Positions 18,040-27,698 of a stretch of DNA of 64,000 nt are shown here, piece after piece. Origin of the DNA: Bin87 sp965220055. GTDB lineage: Bacteria; Chloroflexota; Dehalococcoidia; Lucifugimonadales; UBA3495. Each line of letters starts with the position of its first letter. The first letter of the stretch is position 1. A program made the position numbers and the translations under genes. A model generated the notes under the pieces. The model worked only from the letters and a program-made list of their open reading frames with translations. It did no database searches and was not told the origin of the DNA. The DNA is taken from assembly GCA_965220055.1 (NCBI GenBank), contig CBDCPE010000004.1:186001-250000 (forward strand), read 5' to 3'.

Positions 18040-19660
18040 CTAGCACTTGGGATCCGCTCCAAACAGGTCCAGTTCCGGCAGTCCAGCTGGTTCCGCCGAG
18101 CCTGCGTTGGACGAAGCATAAACGAGATTTTTGGCCATGATGTCCCGCCAATCTTTCACCCGGCGTTGCAAGGTTCGCAGCTGCGCTTCGGTGAAACGGT
18201 CCGGGTGTTCCGACTGCAACCGTGCCATCGGCGCCTTGCCCGTGGCATCCGGCTCTGCCTGCAACCACCCCAACACGTCGCTCCAAACGCCCTCGAAGGG
18301 GTCTTGGCGCGTGCGCCAATGCCGCGGACCTCGCACTCGCGCGGCGTGTGTGGGACGTGTTTCGCCCTGCCGCCACAGATTGGGCAACTTGGCGAGGAAC
18401 CGTTCGAGGCTTTCTCCTGCTGGCGTTTCCCGCACACCCGGAGACGTGGTTGCCACCAGCGCCGACTGGGCTTCACGGATGGTGTGCAGCAGCAACACCG
18501 GGTCCAACCCAGTCCGATATTCCTCAAGTGAGGCTTTCAGCTCAGCGCCGGTTGCGTCTGCTGGATCAGCCGGTCGCCGGGCGTGGCGGGCTGACTGTAA
18601 TGCTTGACGGTGGTGGAGCCATCCCTGGTCTTGTCGATCAGCTTGAATGAGGGCTGGAAATAGTTCACGTACCGACGCAGCGCTCCGTAGAGATAGGCCA
18701 TGTGTCGATTTACAGGGCGATTAGGCCAGCCACCTGTCCCGAATACCGGTCATGGCCGACGAAGCGTCGTACCACGGAACCGTTCTTCTGCTCAATCCAT
18801 CCCTGGTCGTTGCTGCGGTAAGGTCGGGACCGGGTGAACTCGATGCCGCGGTTGGCGCAGTATGTGATCAGCGTTTCGTTGATGAACGCGCCGTCGTTAT
18901 CGGAGTCGATGCCAAGGAGTCGATGCCAAGGAGTCGATGCCAAGGAGTCGATGCCAAGGATGGGAAAGGGCAACTGCTGCGAGATGGCCTCCAGCCCCTC
19001 CACAACCAGAGACTGCTCCCGGGCCAGGAGGGGTACCGCTTCGGTCCAGCCGGTGCAAATGTCGGTTGCGACCAGACGGTGGATGAATGATCCGGACACG
19101 GATCCGCCGCAGTGAGCCACCAGGTCTATAGTGAGCCACCAGGTCTATTTCCAGAAAGCCCAGCGGCGGTCCATTCCAGTCGTTGTAGGTCCGCACCGGA
19201 ACCCGCTTCCCCATGGGCCACCCGCGCCGGCGTCTGCGCCGGCTCCCCGCGGTGGGACGGATGGGTTTCAGCAGCCGATCCAATGTGGCCGCGCTGGCCG
19301 CCATTAGCCGCGGTCGCACTTCGGGATCCAGGTCAAGGTGCCCATGACGCTCCATGGATTCCACCAGATAGGGGAGCGCCGCCTGCAGGCGCTTCCCGCA
19401 GATACGGTCGGCCGCCTCCCAGATTACGATCACCGCCTCGCGTACTGCTTCATCATAGATGCGCCGGCCCTATAGATGCGCTGGCCCTTGATCATTGACG
19501 GTTTCTCCCCAGCGTCGCCGGACTGCCCCAACAGCCGGATACCGTGCTTGCGGTGGTGGCCGGTTACGGCGATGAACTCATCGAGGATTCGGCCCTTGTC
19601 CTCTTTGGATGACTCGCGGTAACGGTCCCGTATCGTTATCAATAATTCCTGTTTTGCCAT
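18040..19660 (-). pseudogene. Integrase-core transposase broken by tandem duplications
   Basis: Pieces in several frames make one transposase: MAKQELLITIRDRYRES and an HTH at the start (ATG 19660), VIWEAADRICGKRLQAALPY, FLEIDLVAH (first Asp), VATDICTGWTEAVPLL, GIDSDNDGAF (second Asp), GWIEQKNGSVVRR (Glu) and a C-terminal DPFEGVWSDVLGWLQAEPDA region ending at 18040. Three short tandem duplications sit inside it: 14 bp repeated four times near 18902-18957, about 19 bp twice at 19111-19150, and about 17 bp twice at 19455-19490. The first adds 14 residues in frame, the others shift frame. The subfamily is uncertain. Confidence 0.75.
18902..18957. repeat. 14-bp tandem repeat, four units
   Basis: The unit GAGTCGATGCCAAG is repeated about four times without interruption. 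Three extra units add 42 bases, so the transposase frame is kept but 14 residues are inserted just before its D-N-D-G catalytic motif. Confidence 0.85.
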
Positions 19661-19711
19661 CCTGCTGATGCCTCCTCCCACGTGGCTGCCTCCCGACTTT
19701 TCGGTAACATT

Positions 19712-20806
19712 CTAGTGTCCTGTATTCAAAGTTCGCTGGCAAAAGTGGGCGACGTTGGCCAGGATTTGGTCGGCGGTCTTGGTCCAGACAAAAGGTTTGG
19801 GGTCTTCGTTGGTGACGTCCAGGTAGCGGTAGATGGCAGTCTCCAGTTCGGCGCTGCTCTGATGCACGCCGCGGCGCAACTGCTTTTCGGTGAGCAGACC
19901 GAACCAGCGCTCCACCAGGTTCAGCCACGAGGCGCTGGTGGGTGTGAAGTGCATATGGAAGCGGGGCCGCTTGGCAAACCAGTTCCGGATCAGCGCCGTC
20001 TTGTGGGTGGCGTAGTTGTCCGCGATCAGGTGGACGTCGAGGTCGGCGGGCACCTCGGCCTCGATGGTATCGAGGAATTTGCGGAACTCCACGGCCCGGT
20101 GCCGTTGGTGGCAACGACCAATCACCTTGCCGGTCCTGGTGTCTAAGGCGGCGAACAGCGAAGTGGTGCCGTGACGCAGGTAATCATGGGTGCGCCGTTC
20201 CACTTGTCCCGGGCGCATGGGCAATAGCGGACGGGTGCGATCCAACGCCTGGATCTGGGACTTCTCGTCCACGCACAGGACCAACGCCCGATCCGGTGGA
20301 TTCAGGTATAGCCCCACCACGTCCCTGACCTTCTCGATGAAGAAGGGGTCCGACGACAACTTGAAAGTCTCCGTGCGGTGTGGCTGCAATCCGAAGGCCC
20401 GCCAGATGCGGCTGACCGTGTTGTGGCTCAGCCCGCTGCGCTGGGCCATGGACCGGGTGCTCCAATGGGTCGCGTCCCGGGGCACGGTCTCCAGCGTCAG
20501 CGTAATCACACGCTCCACATCGTCATCGGTAACCGCTCGAGGCCGTCCGCTGCGCGGTTCGTCCGACAGTCCGTCCAGCCTCCGTTCCAGGAACCGGGAA
20601 CGCCATTTCCCCACCGTCTCATCGGACACTCCCAGGTCGGTGCCCACCGTGGTATTGCTGCGGCCTTCGGCACAGCCCAAAATCATTCTGGCCCGCAGCG
20701 CCAAAGCTTGCGCCGTTTTCGGACGACGAACCCACCGCTCCAAGGTTTCACGCTCCACGTCATCCAAAATTAGCGGCGGCATTGGTCGTCCGATTGCCAT
20801 GGTCAT
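19712..20806 (-). CDS. IS630-family transposase
   Basis: The 364-residue protein has two N-terminal HTH parts (GVSDETVGKWRSRFLERRLDG; SGLSHNTVSRIWRAFGLQPHR) and a DDE domain with LVLCVDEKSQIQALDRTRP, LHLIADNYATHK-type second Asp (HLIADNYATHK) and FTPTSASWLNLVERWF (Glu). It is full-length and intact. The stop codon is completed by the target TA itself. Confidence 0.9.
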   Translation of the reverse strand: MTMAIGRPMPPLILDDVERETLERWVRRPKTAQALALRARMILGCAEGRSNTTVGTDLGVSDETVGKWRSRFLERRLDGLSDEPRSGRPRAVTDDDVERVITLTLETVPRDATHWSTRSMAQRSGLSHNTVSRIWRAFGLQPHRTETFKLSSDPFFIEKVRDVVGLYLNPPDRALVLCVDEKSQIQALDRTRPLLPMRPGQVERRTHDYLRHGTTSLFAALDTRTGKVIGRCHQRHRAVEFRKFLDTIEAEVPADLDVHLIADNYATHKTALIRNWFAKRPRFHMHFTPTSASWLNLVERWFGLLTEKQLRRGVHQSSAELETAIYRYLDVTNEDPKPFVWTKTADQILANVAHFCQRTLNTGH

Positions 20807-20879
20807 CCTCCTCTGGGCTGCTAACCCGGAGGATACCTCATCGCGAATACTATTACAATGAACTTCAGTTACACCACAC
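19715..20879 (-). mobile_element. IS630-family element at a TA target
   Basis: The element is flanked by TA on both sides (19713-19714 and 20880-20881), the IS630/Tc1 signature, with partly matching ends (GTGTCCTGTATTCAAAGTTC against GTGTGGTGTAACTGAAGTTC). Confidence 0.8.
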
Positions 20880-20881
20880 TA

Positions 20882-21388
20882 GTTGAGGCAACCATTCGGC
20901 GTGGGTAACGTTTTTAATGAGGCAATGCGATTCGGCATATTTAGTTGACGCGGGACAGCGTTTCCGGTGGCGAACCATCGCGGAGAGGAAATTCACGTCG
21001 CTGGACTGCCTGGGGAATGGGTACGGTCTCGGTTGCGCGGACTACGGAAGGTGGGCTGCGAAGGTTACATGGTGGCGATGGTCCACGACGTGCTGAAGAT
21101 GGTACTCAGACTGAACTGCGGCATGGGGTTTTCCCGTCAGGCATGGTCTCATGCCGCGACAGCGACCGATAAACACCCAAGAGGATGAGTTGCCGGTCCG
21201 TTCCGTGATCTTCAGACATTCCGTCGTGTCGAGCTGGATCACCAGGAATGCCAAACCTGTTTTCAAGACCATTCAACTCTGCGACGTTCATTTTTGGCAG
21301 ACTGTTGTCGAGGCCATTGGCATGCCGAGCGCGACGGACGTTTGGTTGGTCGTACAACTGGTCGGCATCCTGCGGGTGGAGTGTGTTA
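20882..21388 (+). other. Gap with possible transposase C-terminal remnant
   Basis: In the plus frame near 20967-21140 the sequence reads LRGLRKVGCEGYMVAMVHDV, which resembles the C-terminal end of IS1182/IS5-type transposases, but nothing upstream supports it. A 26-bp motif shared with 48 kb and 61 kb lies at 20932-20957. The rest is unrecognised. Confidence 0.35.
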
Positions 21389-22666
21389 CTACCGGGCGTC
21401 TAGTTCCGATTTGGAATGTTCACCTTTGAATGTAAACACGCCGTAGTACGATTTCCCATATGTCAAACCGCCACACAGATATTCAGCCCACGTATCCATC
21501 AATACCCTGCGTTGCTCCAGCAAGTCGCTGCGAGCATAGGCTTGCTCTACAGCGGGCCCGACCCGATGGGCTAGCGACAACTCCATTGCAGAGTGAGAAG
21601 CCGAGGTGTTTTCGTCGGCCCAATCCCGGAAGCTGGACCGGAAACCGTGAACCGTCGCCCGTTCAGCGAGCCCAGTGGTCCTCAAAATTTTGGTTAGCGT
21701 CATGTCAGACAAGGCTTAGCCTGGCAGCGTCGGAGATGGGAAAACTAAGTCTGATTCGTCGCGGAATGTCCGGGCTTCTGCCAGAATAGTCATCGCCGCA
21801 TCAGCCAGCGGCACCCGATGTTCCACCCCACCTTTCATGCGTGTCTCTGGTATTGTCCACAACCTACCTTCGAAGTCGATTTCGCCCCACAACGCCCCCC
21901 GTGCCTCCCCGCTTCTCGCGGCCGTTAGAACCGCAAATCGCAGGCATAATTTGGCGGCGGGTGAGGCCCTCGATGCTTCCACAGTCTCAAGCGCGGTACC
22001 CACTTCCTGATACGGCAGGGCCCGGAGGTGGGCCTTGAGTTTCGGCGTCGGCGGCAACGCGCCATCTATGGCCTCGCCTGCCGGATTGTTCTCAATGAAG
22101 CCATGGGCCATTGCCCACCGCATCACGGTACGGATGCGTTGCCGGATCCGCCGAGCGGTTTCAGGGTGCGTGCTCCATATCGGTGTCAGGACCTTGAGTA
22201 CGTCTGCCTGCCCTACCCGATCAACCCGCATATTGCCCAAGATGAAGAAGGCATGCCGCTCTAGGGTGCTCATCCAGGAAACAGCGTGCTTCTTGTTGCG
22301 CCACCGCGGCAGGTTCGCTTCATGGACTTTTCGGGCTGCTTCCTTAAAGGTCGGGATGGCGCTCCGATGTTTCTCAATCACCGGATCCCGGCCGTCGGCT
22401 ATGACGGCGCGATTCGCCGCTGCAAGCCCCCGAGCCTGGGCGAGGCTCACGGCCGGATATCCACCCAGACCAAGGTCCCGGCGGTGGCCGTCAATCACCA
22501 CCCGCTGTACCCAGGACTTCGACCCGGAAGGGGCGACGTTCAAATAAAGACCGGCACCATCACCGCATCGGCCGGGTTTGGTGGTCGTCTTGACCTTGCT
22601 GCAGTAAGCTGAGGCATATCGAGCTCCTTGTTTTTCCCACACTATGGGCTGGATTGTATGGGTCAA
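21389..22666 (-). pseudogene. P4-type tyrosine integrase with in-frame stop
   Basis: The frame encodes a DUF4102-type N-terminal DNA-binding domain (GDGAGLYLNVAPSGSKSWVQ, RDLGLGGYPAVSLAQAR) and the tyrosine recombinase core: Arg in LTAARSGEARGALW, H-x-x-R in VHGFRSSFRDW and the nucleophile Tyr in VEQAYARSD. A TAA at 21716-21718 interrupts it at LPG*ALSDMTLTK, where relatives have a Lys, so a single AAA to TAA change broke it. The piece after the stop stays in frame. Such integrases carry genomic islands into tRNA genes, but I find no tRNA next to it. Confidence 0.85.
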
Positions 22667-23149
22667 CCAAGGAACTTACAAGACCACTCGAGGTGGCGTT
22701 TACGCACAAATCCGGGGATTGCTGGACTTTTTCGGACTTACCCGGATGTGATTCTGGTGGAGCTGGCGTCCACCGTAATAATTGCTAAATTGAGTTTGAA
22801 TGGTTCCCAAAAACCCTAAATACCTGCATTTATATACCAAATTATGTACCACATTTTTCCGACTGCCTGGGTGCGCAATTGGCGGCAGGGCCAAAGAAGA
22901 CGAAACACCACCAGGTACCCCGGCGTGGCTGCTTGCATTTCCGCGCAACGATGACGCTATTCGAAAAGATTAGCTCCGTTAGGGTAGCCACATGTTCGCT
23001 CGCTTGCGGCCGGCTGCAAAAAGTCAACCCACTCGCGAATGATATGTGAACCCCGGCTTGCTGCTGGCTACGCGTTTGCAAAAGTCCTCGTCTGCTGGCT
23101 CCCGATCAGAACCGTGATCGTCGTGTATTCCCTTCGTGTGGAGCATTGC
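22667..23149. other. Intergenic beside the integrase
   Basis: No gene, tRNA or att-like repeat recognised. The stretch near 22740-22860 is clearly more AT-rich than its surroundings. Confidence 0.45.
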
Positions 23150-23878
23150 TCACAAGGGCAGAGCGCGGCCAGCAACCCGAAGTTTTCGTCGTCGCTCCTG
23201 CGCGTCCGGCATGACCCAGTTGACCAATTGCCAGTAGTCATCCGCGTGGTTGCGAACAATCAGGTGGGCCAGCTCGTGGACGATGACGTAATCCACCAAG
23301 GCGGGCTCAAGCATCACGACGCGCCAGTTAAAGCGCAGCGTGCCGTCGGGGGCACAACTCCCCCAGCGTTGACGTTGATCCCGAATGAGGACACCAGGTA
23401 CGGGGCCACCACCGAAACGTGGCAGCCATTGTTTCGCGCCGGCTGGCAATCGTACCGCGGCTCGCTCGCGATACCAGGCGATGATACCTTTGCGGATGCG
23501 TTCGTAACGTTCGTTGTCGTCGAGTCCGTGGGGCACCTTGATGCTGAACCGCCAATGGTCGAAACGAACCTCTGGTGTGCGTACATCGGCGGTTTCAAAC
23601 ACCATGCGCACGTTACGTCCCAGGTAAGGCAGAGTTTCCCCGCTGACGAACCGCTTGGGCGCTACGGCCAACAACCCATCGGGCGCGCGGTTGAGGATCC
23701 ACGGGGCACGACGACGCACCAGGGTTTGCAGCTCATCGGCCGGCGTTTCCATCGGCGCCGCTACATGCACACCCCCGCCGTCAACGGTGACCTGGACAGT
23801 CTTCTTGCGGCGTTCGCTGCGACGGACCTGGTACTCGATGGTGGTGTCGCCGAAACGGATGCTGTCGCGTTCCATCAT
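23150..23878 (-). CDS. YgjP-like (M48/SprT-type) metallopeptidase
   Basis: The 242-residue product matches the YgjP/DUF45 family: N-terminal IEYQVRRSERRKKTVQVTV, the central RDQRQRWGSCAPDGTLRFNW, and VDYVIVHELAHLIVRNHADD with the HExxH zinc site and a third His. Members of this family often sit at the end of type I restriction operons, and here the ATG overlaps the HsdR stop by 4 bases, so the two are translationally coupled. Its role in restriction is not established. Confidence 0.9.
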   Translation of the reverse strand: MMERDSIRFGDTTIEYQVRRSERRKKTVQVTVDGGGVHVAAPMETPADELQTLVRRRAPWILNRAPDGLLAVAPKRFVSGETLPYLGRNVRMVFETADVRTPEVRFDHWRFSIKVPHGLDDNERYERIRKGIIAWYRERAAVRLPAGAKQWLPRFGGGPVPGVLIRDQRQRWGSCAPDGTLRFNWRVVMLEPALVDYVIVHELAHLIVRNHADDYWQLVNWVMPDAQERRRKLRVAGRALPL

Positions 23879-26800
23879 CGGACTCTCCGGCTCCGGAACG
23901 CATCGACGATGCGATTGGCAAGATCATCGAGTTCGTCTTCGGTGTACTTCTCACCGTCCCTCAACACGCGCTTGATGTCGCGGCGCATGAGACGCTGGAC
24001 TTCGAGGTTGGTCTGCCAATCCACCACGTTCCTATGGTGCGCCAGCGCGATTTCGACCTTCTCGGTGGCCTCCTTTTGCGCTTCGTCCATCCGCACGTGG
24101 TAATCCGCCCGGGCACCCTCGGAGATCATGTACGTTCCGCCCTGGCCGATGATCTCGTAAATGGCGAAGGATTCAGACGACAAACCCAGTTGGGCAGCGA
24201 CGTCTTCCTCGGAATCGATTTGGGCTTTCAGGGCCGCTTGCAGTTTGGCCGCCTCGGCAGCGTCGATCACCTTGTTGCGCAGGTCCTGGATGATCCGCTC
24301 CAACTGCTCGGACAGCTTGCCGTAGAACACCGGGTTGTCGGCAAGCTTTTCGTTGATGTACGCCCGGATGGTGTGCTCCATGACCGACGCCCGGGCCTCG
24401 TCGTGGGGCAAAGCGGCAATCTTCTCATCGAAGTCGTGGTCCAGCACTGAGACCGGCTTCATCAGCTCGCGGACGTTGGCGTCGATGCGCTCGTCGATCA
24501 GTTTCTTGACCTTGGCTCCGATATCGGTCCAATTCAGCCGGGCGTCTTCCTGGAGGAAGTGGGCGCGAGCGTAGGCTCGGATCTGGGTGAGGCGCGCGAG
24601 CCGGTCCACGTATGGGAGGGCTTTCGGGTTGGGTATGGCCCGGTCCATGAGGCGGGAGAACTCGCGGTAATCGCCGTTGAACCGCTCGTACACGTCCGCC
24701 TTGAAGTTGCCCTCGGTGCTGCCGTCGGGCGCGAACACGGCGATGCAGTCCCATACGTCGTCCAGATCGCGACCCTTGAAGTGGGATTCGGCTGCGACTA
24801 CGCCTGCCTCCAGCGCCGGCGTCGGGTCTTCGTCCAGCTCCCGCATCGCGCCCATCACGTCGGGCAGGTCGAAGATCTGGAGCGCGGCCTCCAGGTTCCT
24901 GGATACGCCGTAGTAGTCCACCACCAGGCCGTAACCCTTCTCCGTGACGGTGCCGTCGTGCTCGTGGCTGAATGGGCGGTTGACCCGGGCCACCGCCTGT
25001 AGCAGGCCGTGTTCCTGCAAACCCCGGTCCAGGTACAACACCTGCTCCACGGGCGCGTCGAAGCCGGTGAGCAGCATGTCCACGACGACCAATACCTCCG
25101 GTTCACCGTCGGGGTTCTTGAAGTCGTTGGTGACCTGGTCCTGGTTGAGATCCATCGCCTCCTTGAAATCGACGCCGTCGTTGTTGGAGGTGGTGATGAC
25201 GGGATAGGCGCGTACGTGGAAATCGTTCAGATGCTTCGCGTACCGCATAGCCGCCAGCCGGCTGGGCGCTACCACCTGGGCCTTGAAGCCGTTGGGCCTG
25301 ACCTTGGTCGTGAAGTGGTCGGCGATGTTCAGCGCGATCATCTGGACGCGCCGTTCGGCTACGGCGACTGCATCGCGGTTGGTGTACCGCCTCTTGATCT
25401 GCTCCTTCTGCGCTTCGGTCTCCCCGCTGAAGAGGGTGTCGAACAGCTTGTCCAGTGTGTCCGCTCCCTGGATGGCCAGGTCGGGCAGACGGGCCTCGTA
25501 CAGAATCTCTACCGTCGCCTTGTCTTCCACCGACTGCCGAATGGTATAGGCGTCGATCAGTGGGCCGAAGCGGCGCATGGTGCTGTGGCGGAAGCTCTTG
25601 TCGATGGGCGTCCCGGTAAAACCAAACAGCACGGCGTTGGGCAGCGCCTTCGACAGGATGGTCCCCAGCAGGCCGTACTGGGTGCGGTGAGCCTCGTCCA
25701 CCATCACGACGATGTTGTCGGCGGTGTTGAGCGCGTCCAGGTTGCCGTCGGGAGTGTCCAGCACCTCCTCGAACTTCTGGATGGTGGTCATCACCGTGCG
25801 GCCGGTGCTGGAGATCAGCAGGCGGCGCAGGTCATTGCCGCTGGCGGCCTGCTCCGGAGCCGGGAAGCCGCAAGCCCGGAACGTGTCGGAGATCTGCTTA
25901 TCCAGCTGTTTGCGGTCAGTGACCACCACGATGGACGGGTTATTCAATCGGGGTTCGCGGCGCAGCTTGGTGGCCAGCCACAGCATGGTCAGCGACTTGC
26001 CGGAACCCTGGGTGTGCCACACCACGCCGCCGCGTTCCTCGGAGCGCCGGCCCTGGGTCAGCCGCTCCATCGCCGCCGAGACTGCGCGGTACTGCTGGTA
26101 ACGCGGCAGCTTCTTGGTCAGCTTGCCGTTGTCCAGCTCATAGACCACGTAGTCCCGCAGGATGTCCAGCAGGGTCGCCGGCGACAGCAGTCCCACGATG
26201 AGCTGCGCTTGGCCCTTGGGTTCTTCGCCGAACCGGTCACGCACCTCCTGCTCCGTGTACGGGAGCACCGACTTCCACTCGGAGTACACGTTCTCCGGCG
26301 CGTACAGGGACGAGAACGCGGCGCCGGCCCCACAGTGAGCGACGCAAAGCAAGTTGTAGTGGAACAACGCCGGCGCGCCGGCCCCGGACCATTGGGGTTC
26401 GGCCTCTTGGTAGCGCCGCAGTTGGCGGACGGCCTGGGTCTTCCACACGTCCATCAGCGTGGGCGACTTGGCCTCCATCACCACCAGCGGGATGCCGTTG
26501 ACGAACAGCACCAGGTCGGGAATGACCACGCGCTGATCGTCGTTGAGATCGCCCTTCTCATTGCCGCGCAGCACGCGGAACTGGGTGGTGACCACGAACT
26601 CGTTGAGGCCGCCCTCGGGGTCGTCAAAGTCGAAGAAACGGACGGTGCGCGTATCCCTGCCGTCGGGACCATCGACGGTCGGCGACATGCCGTAGGTCAG
26701 GTACTCATGCACCAACTGGTTGCGCGCCATCCCGATGCCGTCGGCGCGTTCCAGGTCGAAGATGACCCGCTCGGCCTGCGCGCCGGTCAGTCCGTCATTC

Positions 26801-26979
26801 AACCGGAGCAGCGCCGCACGGAGCCGGTCCTTGAGCAACACGTCGCGCTCATTGGGGCGTTCAGACGCCAACGTCTCCGCTGGCACGTAGGTCCAACCCA
26901 GCCGCTCCAACAACCGGCGGGCCGGGTCCTCGGCGTGGTGGAACTCGTTGAGCTTGTTGGAGTTATTTGCGGTACTCAT
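23875..26979 (-). CDS. hsdR: Type I restriction endonuclease subunit R
   Basis: The protein (1034 residues from the ATG at 26979; an ATG at 27003 is also possible) has the HsdR order: an N-terminal nuclease domain with PDLVLFVNGIPLVVMEAKSP (D-x(n)-E-x-K), SF2 motor motifs VWHTQGSGKSLTMLWLA (Walker A), NIVVMVDEAHRTQYG (DEAH), FGFTGTPID, and LLTGFDAPVEQVLYLDR, then a helical C-terminus. HsdR translocates and cuts unmodified DNA but only in complex with HsdM and HsdS, neither of which is in the window. It looks intact. The downstream YgjP-like gene overlaps it by 4 bases. Confidence 0.92.
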   Translation of the reverse strand: MSTANNSNKLNEFHHAEDPARRLLERLGWTYVPAETLASERPNERDVLLKDRLRAALLRLNDGLTGAQAERVIFDLERADGIGMARNQLVHEYLTYGMSPTVDGPDGRDTRTVRFFDFDDPEGGLNEFVVTTQFRVLRGNEKGDLNDDQRVVIPDLVLFVNGIPLVVMEAKSPTLMDVWKTQAVRQLRRYQEAEPQWSGAGAPALFHYNLLCVAHCGAGAAFSSLYAPENVYSEWKSVLPYTEQEVRDRFGEEPKGQAQLIVGLLSPATLLDILRDYVVYELDNGKLTKKLPRYQQYRAVSAAMERLTQGRRSEERGGVVWHTQGSGKSLTMLWLATKLRREPRLNNPSIVVVTDRKQLDKQISDTFRACGFPAPEQAASGNDLRRLLISSTGRTVMTTIQKFEEVLDTPDGNLDALNTADNIVVMVDEAHRTQYGLLGTILSKALPNAVLFGFTGTPIDKSFRHSTMRRFGPLIDAYTIRQSVEDKATVEILYEARLPDLAIQGADTLDKLFDTLFSGETEAQKEQIKRRYTNRDAVAVAERRVQMIALNIADHFTTKVRPNGFKAQVVAPSRLAAMRYAKHLNDFHVRAYPVITTSNNDGVDFKEAMDLNQDQVTNDFKNPDGEPEVLVVVDMLLTGFDAPVEQVLYLDRGLQEHGLLQAVARVNRPFSHEHDGTVTEKGYGLVVDYYGVSRNLEAALQIFDLPDVMGAMRELDEDPTPALEAGVVAAESHFKGRDLDDVWDCIAVFAPDGSTEGNFKADVYERFNGDYREFSRLMDRAIPNPKALPYVDRLARLTQIRAYARAHFLQEDARLNWTDIGAKVKKLIDERIDANVRELMKPVSVLDHDFDEKIAALPHDEARASVMEHTIRAYINEKLADNPVFYGKLSEQLERIIQDLRNKVIDAAEAAKLQAALKAQIDSEEDVAAQLGLSSESFAIYEIIGQGGTYMISEGARADYHVRMDEAQKEATEKVEIALAHHRNVVDWQTNLEVQRLMRRDIKRVLRDGEKYTEDELDDLANRIVDAFRSRRVR

Positions 26980-27334
26980 GGCAAGCGTTCGTGATGGATG
27001 CAACCAAACTGCGCACTGGTGCTGAATTGTTCAGGGGCTACCGTATTCATATGAGGGTATTCGTCGGGACGCTCCACATGAGCCATTGAAATACACCTCA
27101 CCATCTCTCCCACTTTGGGATTAGTGCAGTCTCCTTCACCAAATTGGCGGGATTGGCGTGTGGAAAACCAGAATCTACAATTCATGCAGGTGCTTCTAGC
27201 GCTGGAAGTCATTCGCTTCCTCCTCGATCGAGCCTCAACGTGATGCGTGAAGTTGTACTATTGCCGTTCGGCCTCACCCTCCCTGCACCACTGCAGCGCG
27301 ACAGTCGTTCATTCTTGCAGATCTCGGAATTCGT
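26980..27334. other. Intergenic upstream of hsdR
   Basis: This is where hsdM or hsdS would be expected to end. I see neither, nor remnants of them, and no convincing promoter. Confidence 0.45.
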
Positions 27335-27698
27335 TCATTGACCCTCAGCGATTGTTTCGCCTTTGGCTGCACCTTTGGAAACGACTTTCCTGTCCAGTGT
27401 CTCCGGGTCTTTCCCGACCCTCATCGTTTCCGCGGTTGGCGCAGGCGCAGAATTACCCCATGCACAAATCTTGTCATTAGCGTCCACCATTGCGGGCCTC
27501 ATGGGTATAGCGGATGAACTCGTCCACATCGCGGGGCTCGCTCGCCCTCTCCACCTTGGCCGGATCAAAAACCGAAGGGTTCGGGTTGTTCAGGGATGCC
27601 TCCTTATTGAAAGGCTCGCTCCAACTCAGCCGTTCCAGCAGCCGACGGGCCGGTTCCTCGCCATGGTCGGATACATCAGACTTGTCCGGGGTGGTCAC
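27335..27698 (-). pseudogene. Small protein with HsdR-like N-terminus, frameshifted
   Basis: From the ATG at 27698 the frame reads HGEEPARRLLERLSW, almost the same as HAEDPARRLLERLGW at the start of the HsdR encoded next to it, then FDPAKVERASEPRDVDEF and a stop at 27477. One frame over, the sequence continues sensibly from about 27481 (DANDKICAWGNSAPAPTAET, RVGKDPETLDRKVVSKGAAK) to a stop at 27335. A one-base indel would join them into about 120 residues. The start overlaps the stop of the preceding protease gene by 4 bases. I do not recognise a function; it may be a derived fragment or an accessory of the restriction locus. Confidence 0.5.

Larger units (their letters stand above)
18023..19713 (-). 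mobile_element. Integrase-core (rve) insertion sequence, decayed
   Basis: AGAATGTTACCGAAA at 18023-18037 and its exact inverse TTTCGGTAACATTCT at 19699-19713 mark the ends. The IS630 element at 19715 was inserted at the TA right at this end. Confidence 0.75.

Noticed and set aside
22667..23149. A tRNA or attachment site next to the island integrase
   Set aside because: No cloverleaf, T-loop consensus or direct repeat could be found here.
25009..26994. A 661-codon plus-strand frame
   Set aside because: It lies opposite hsdR, which has clear motifs; the long open frame is a product of high G+C codon bias.
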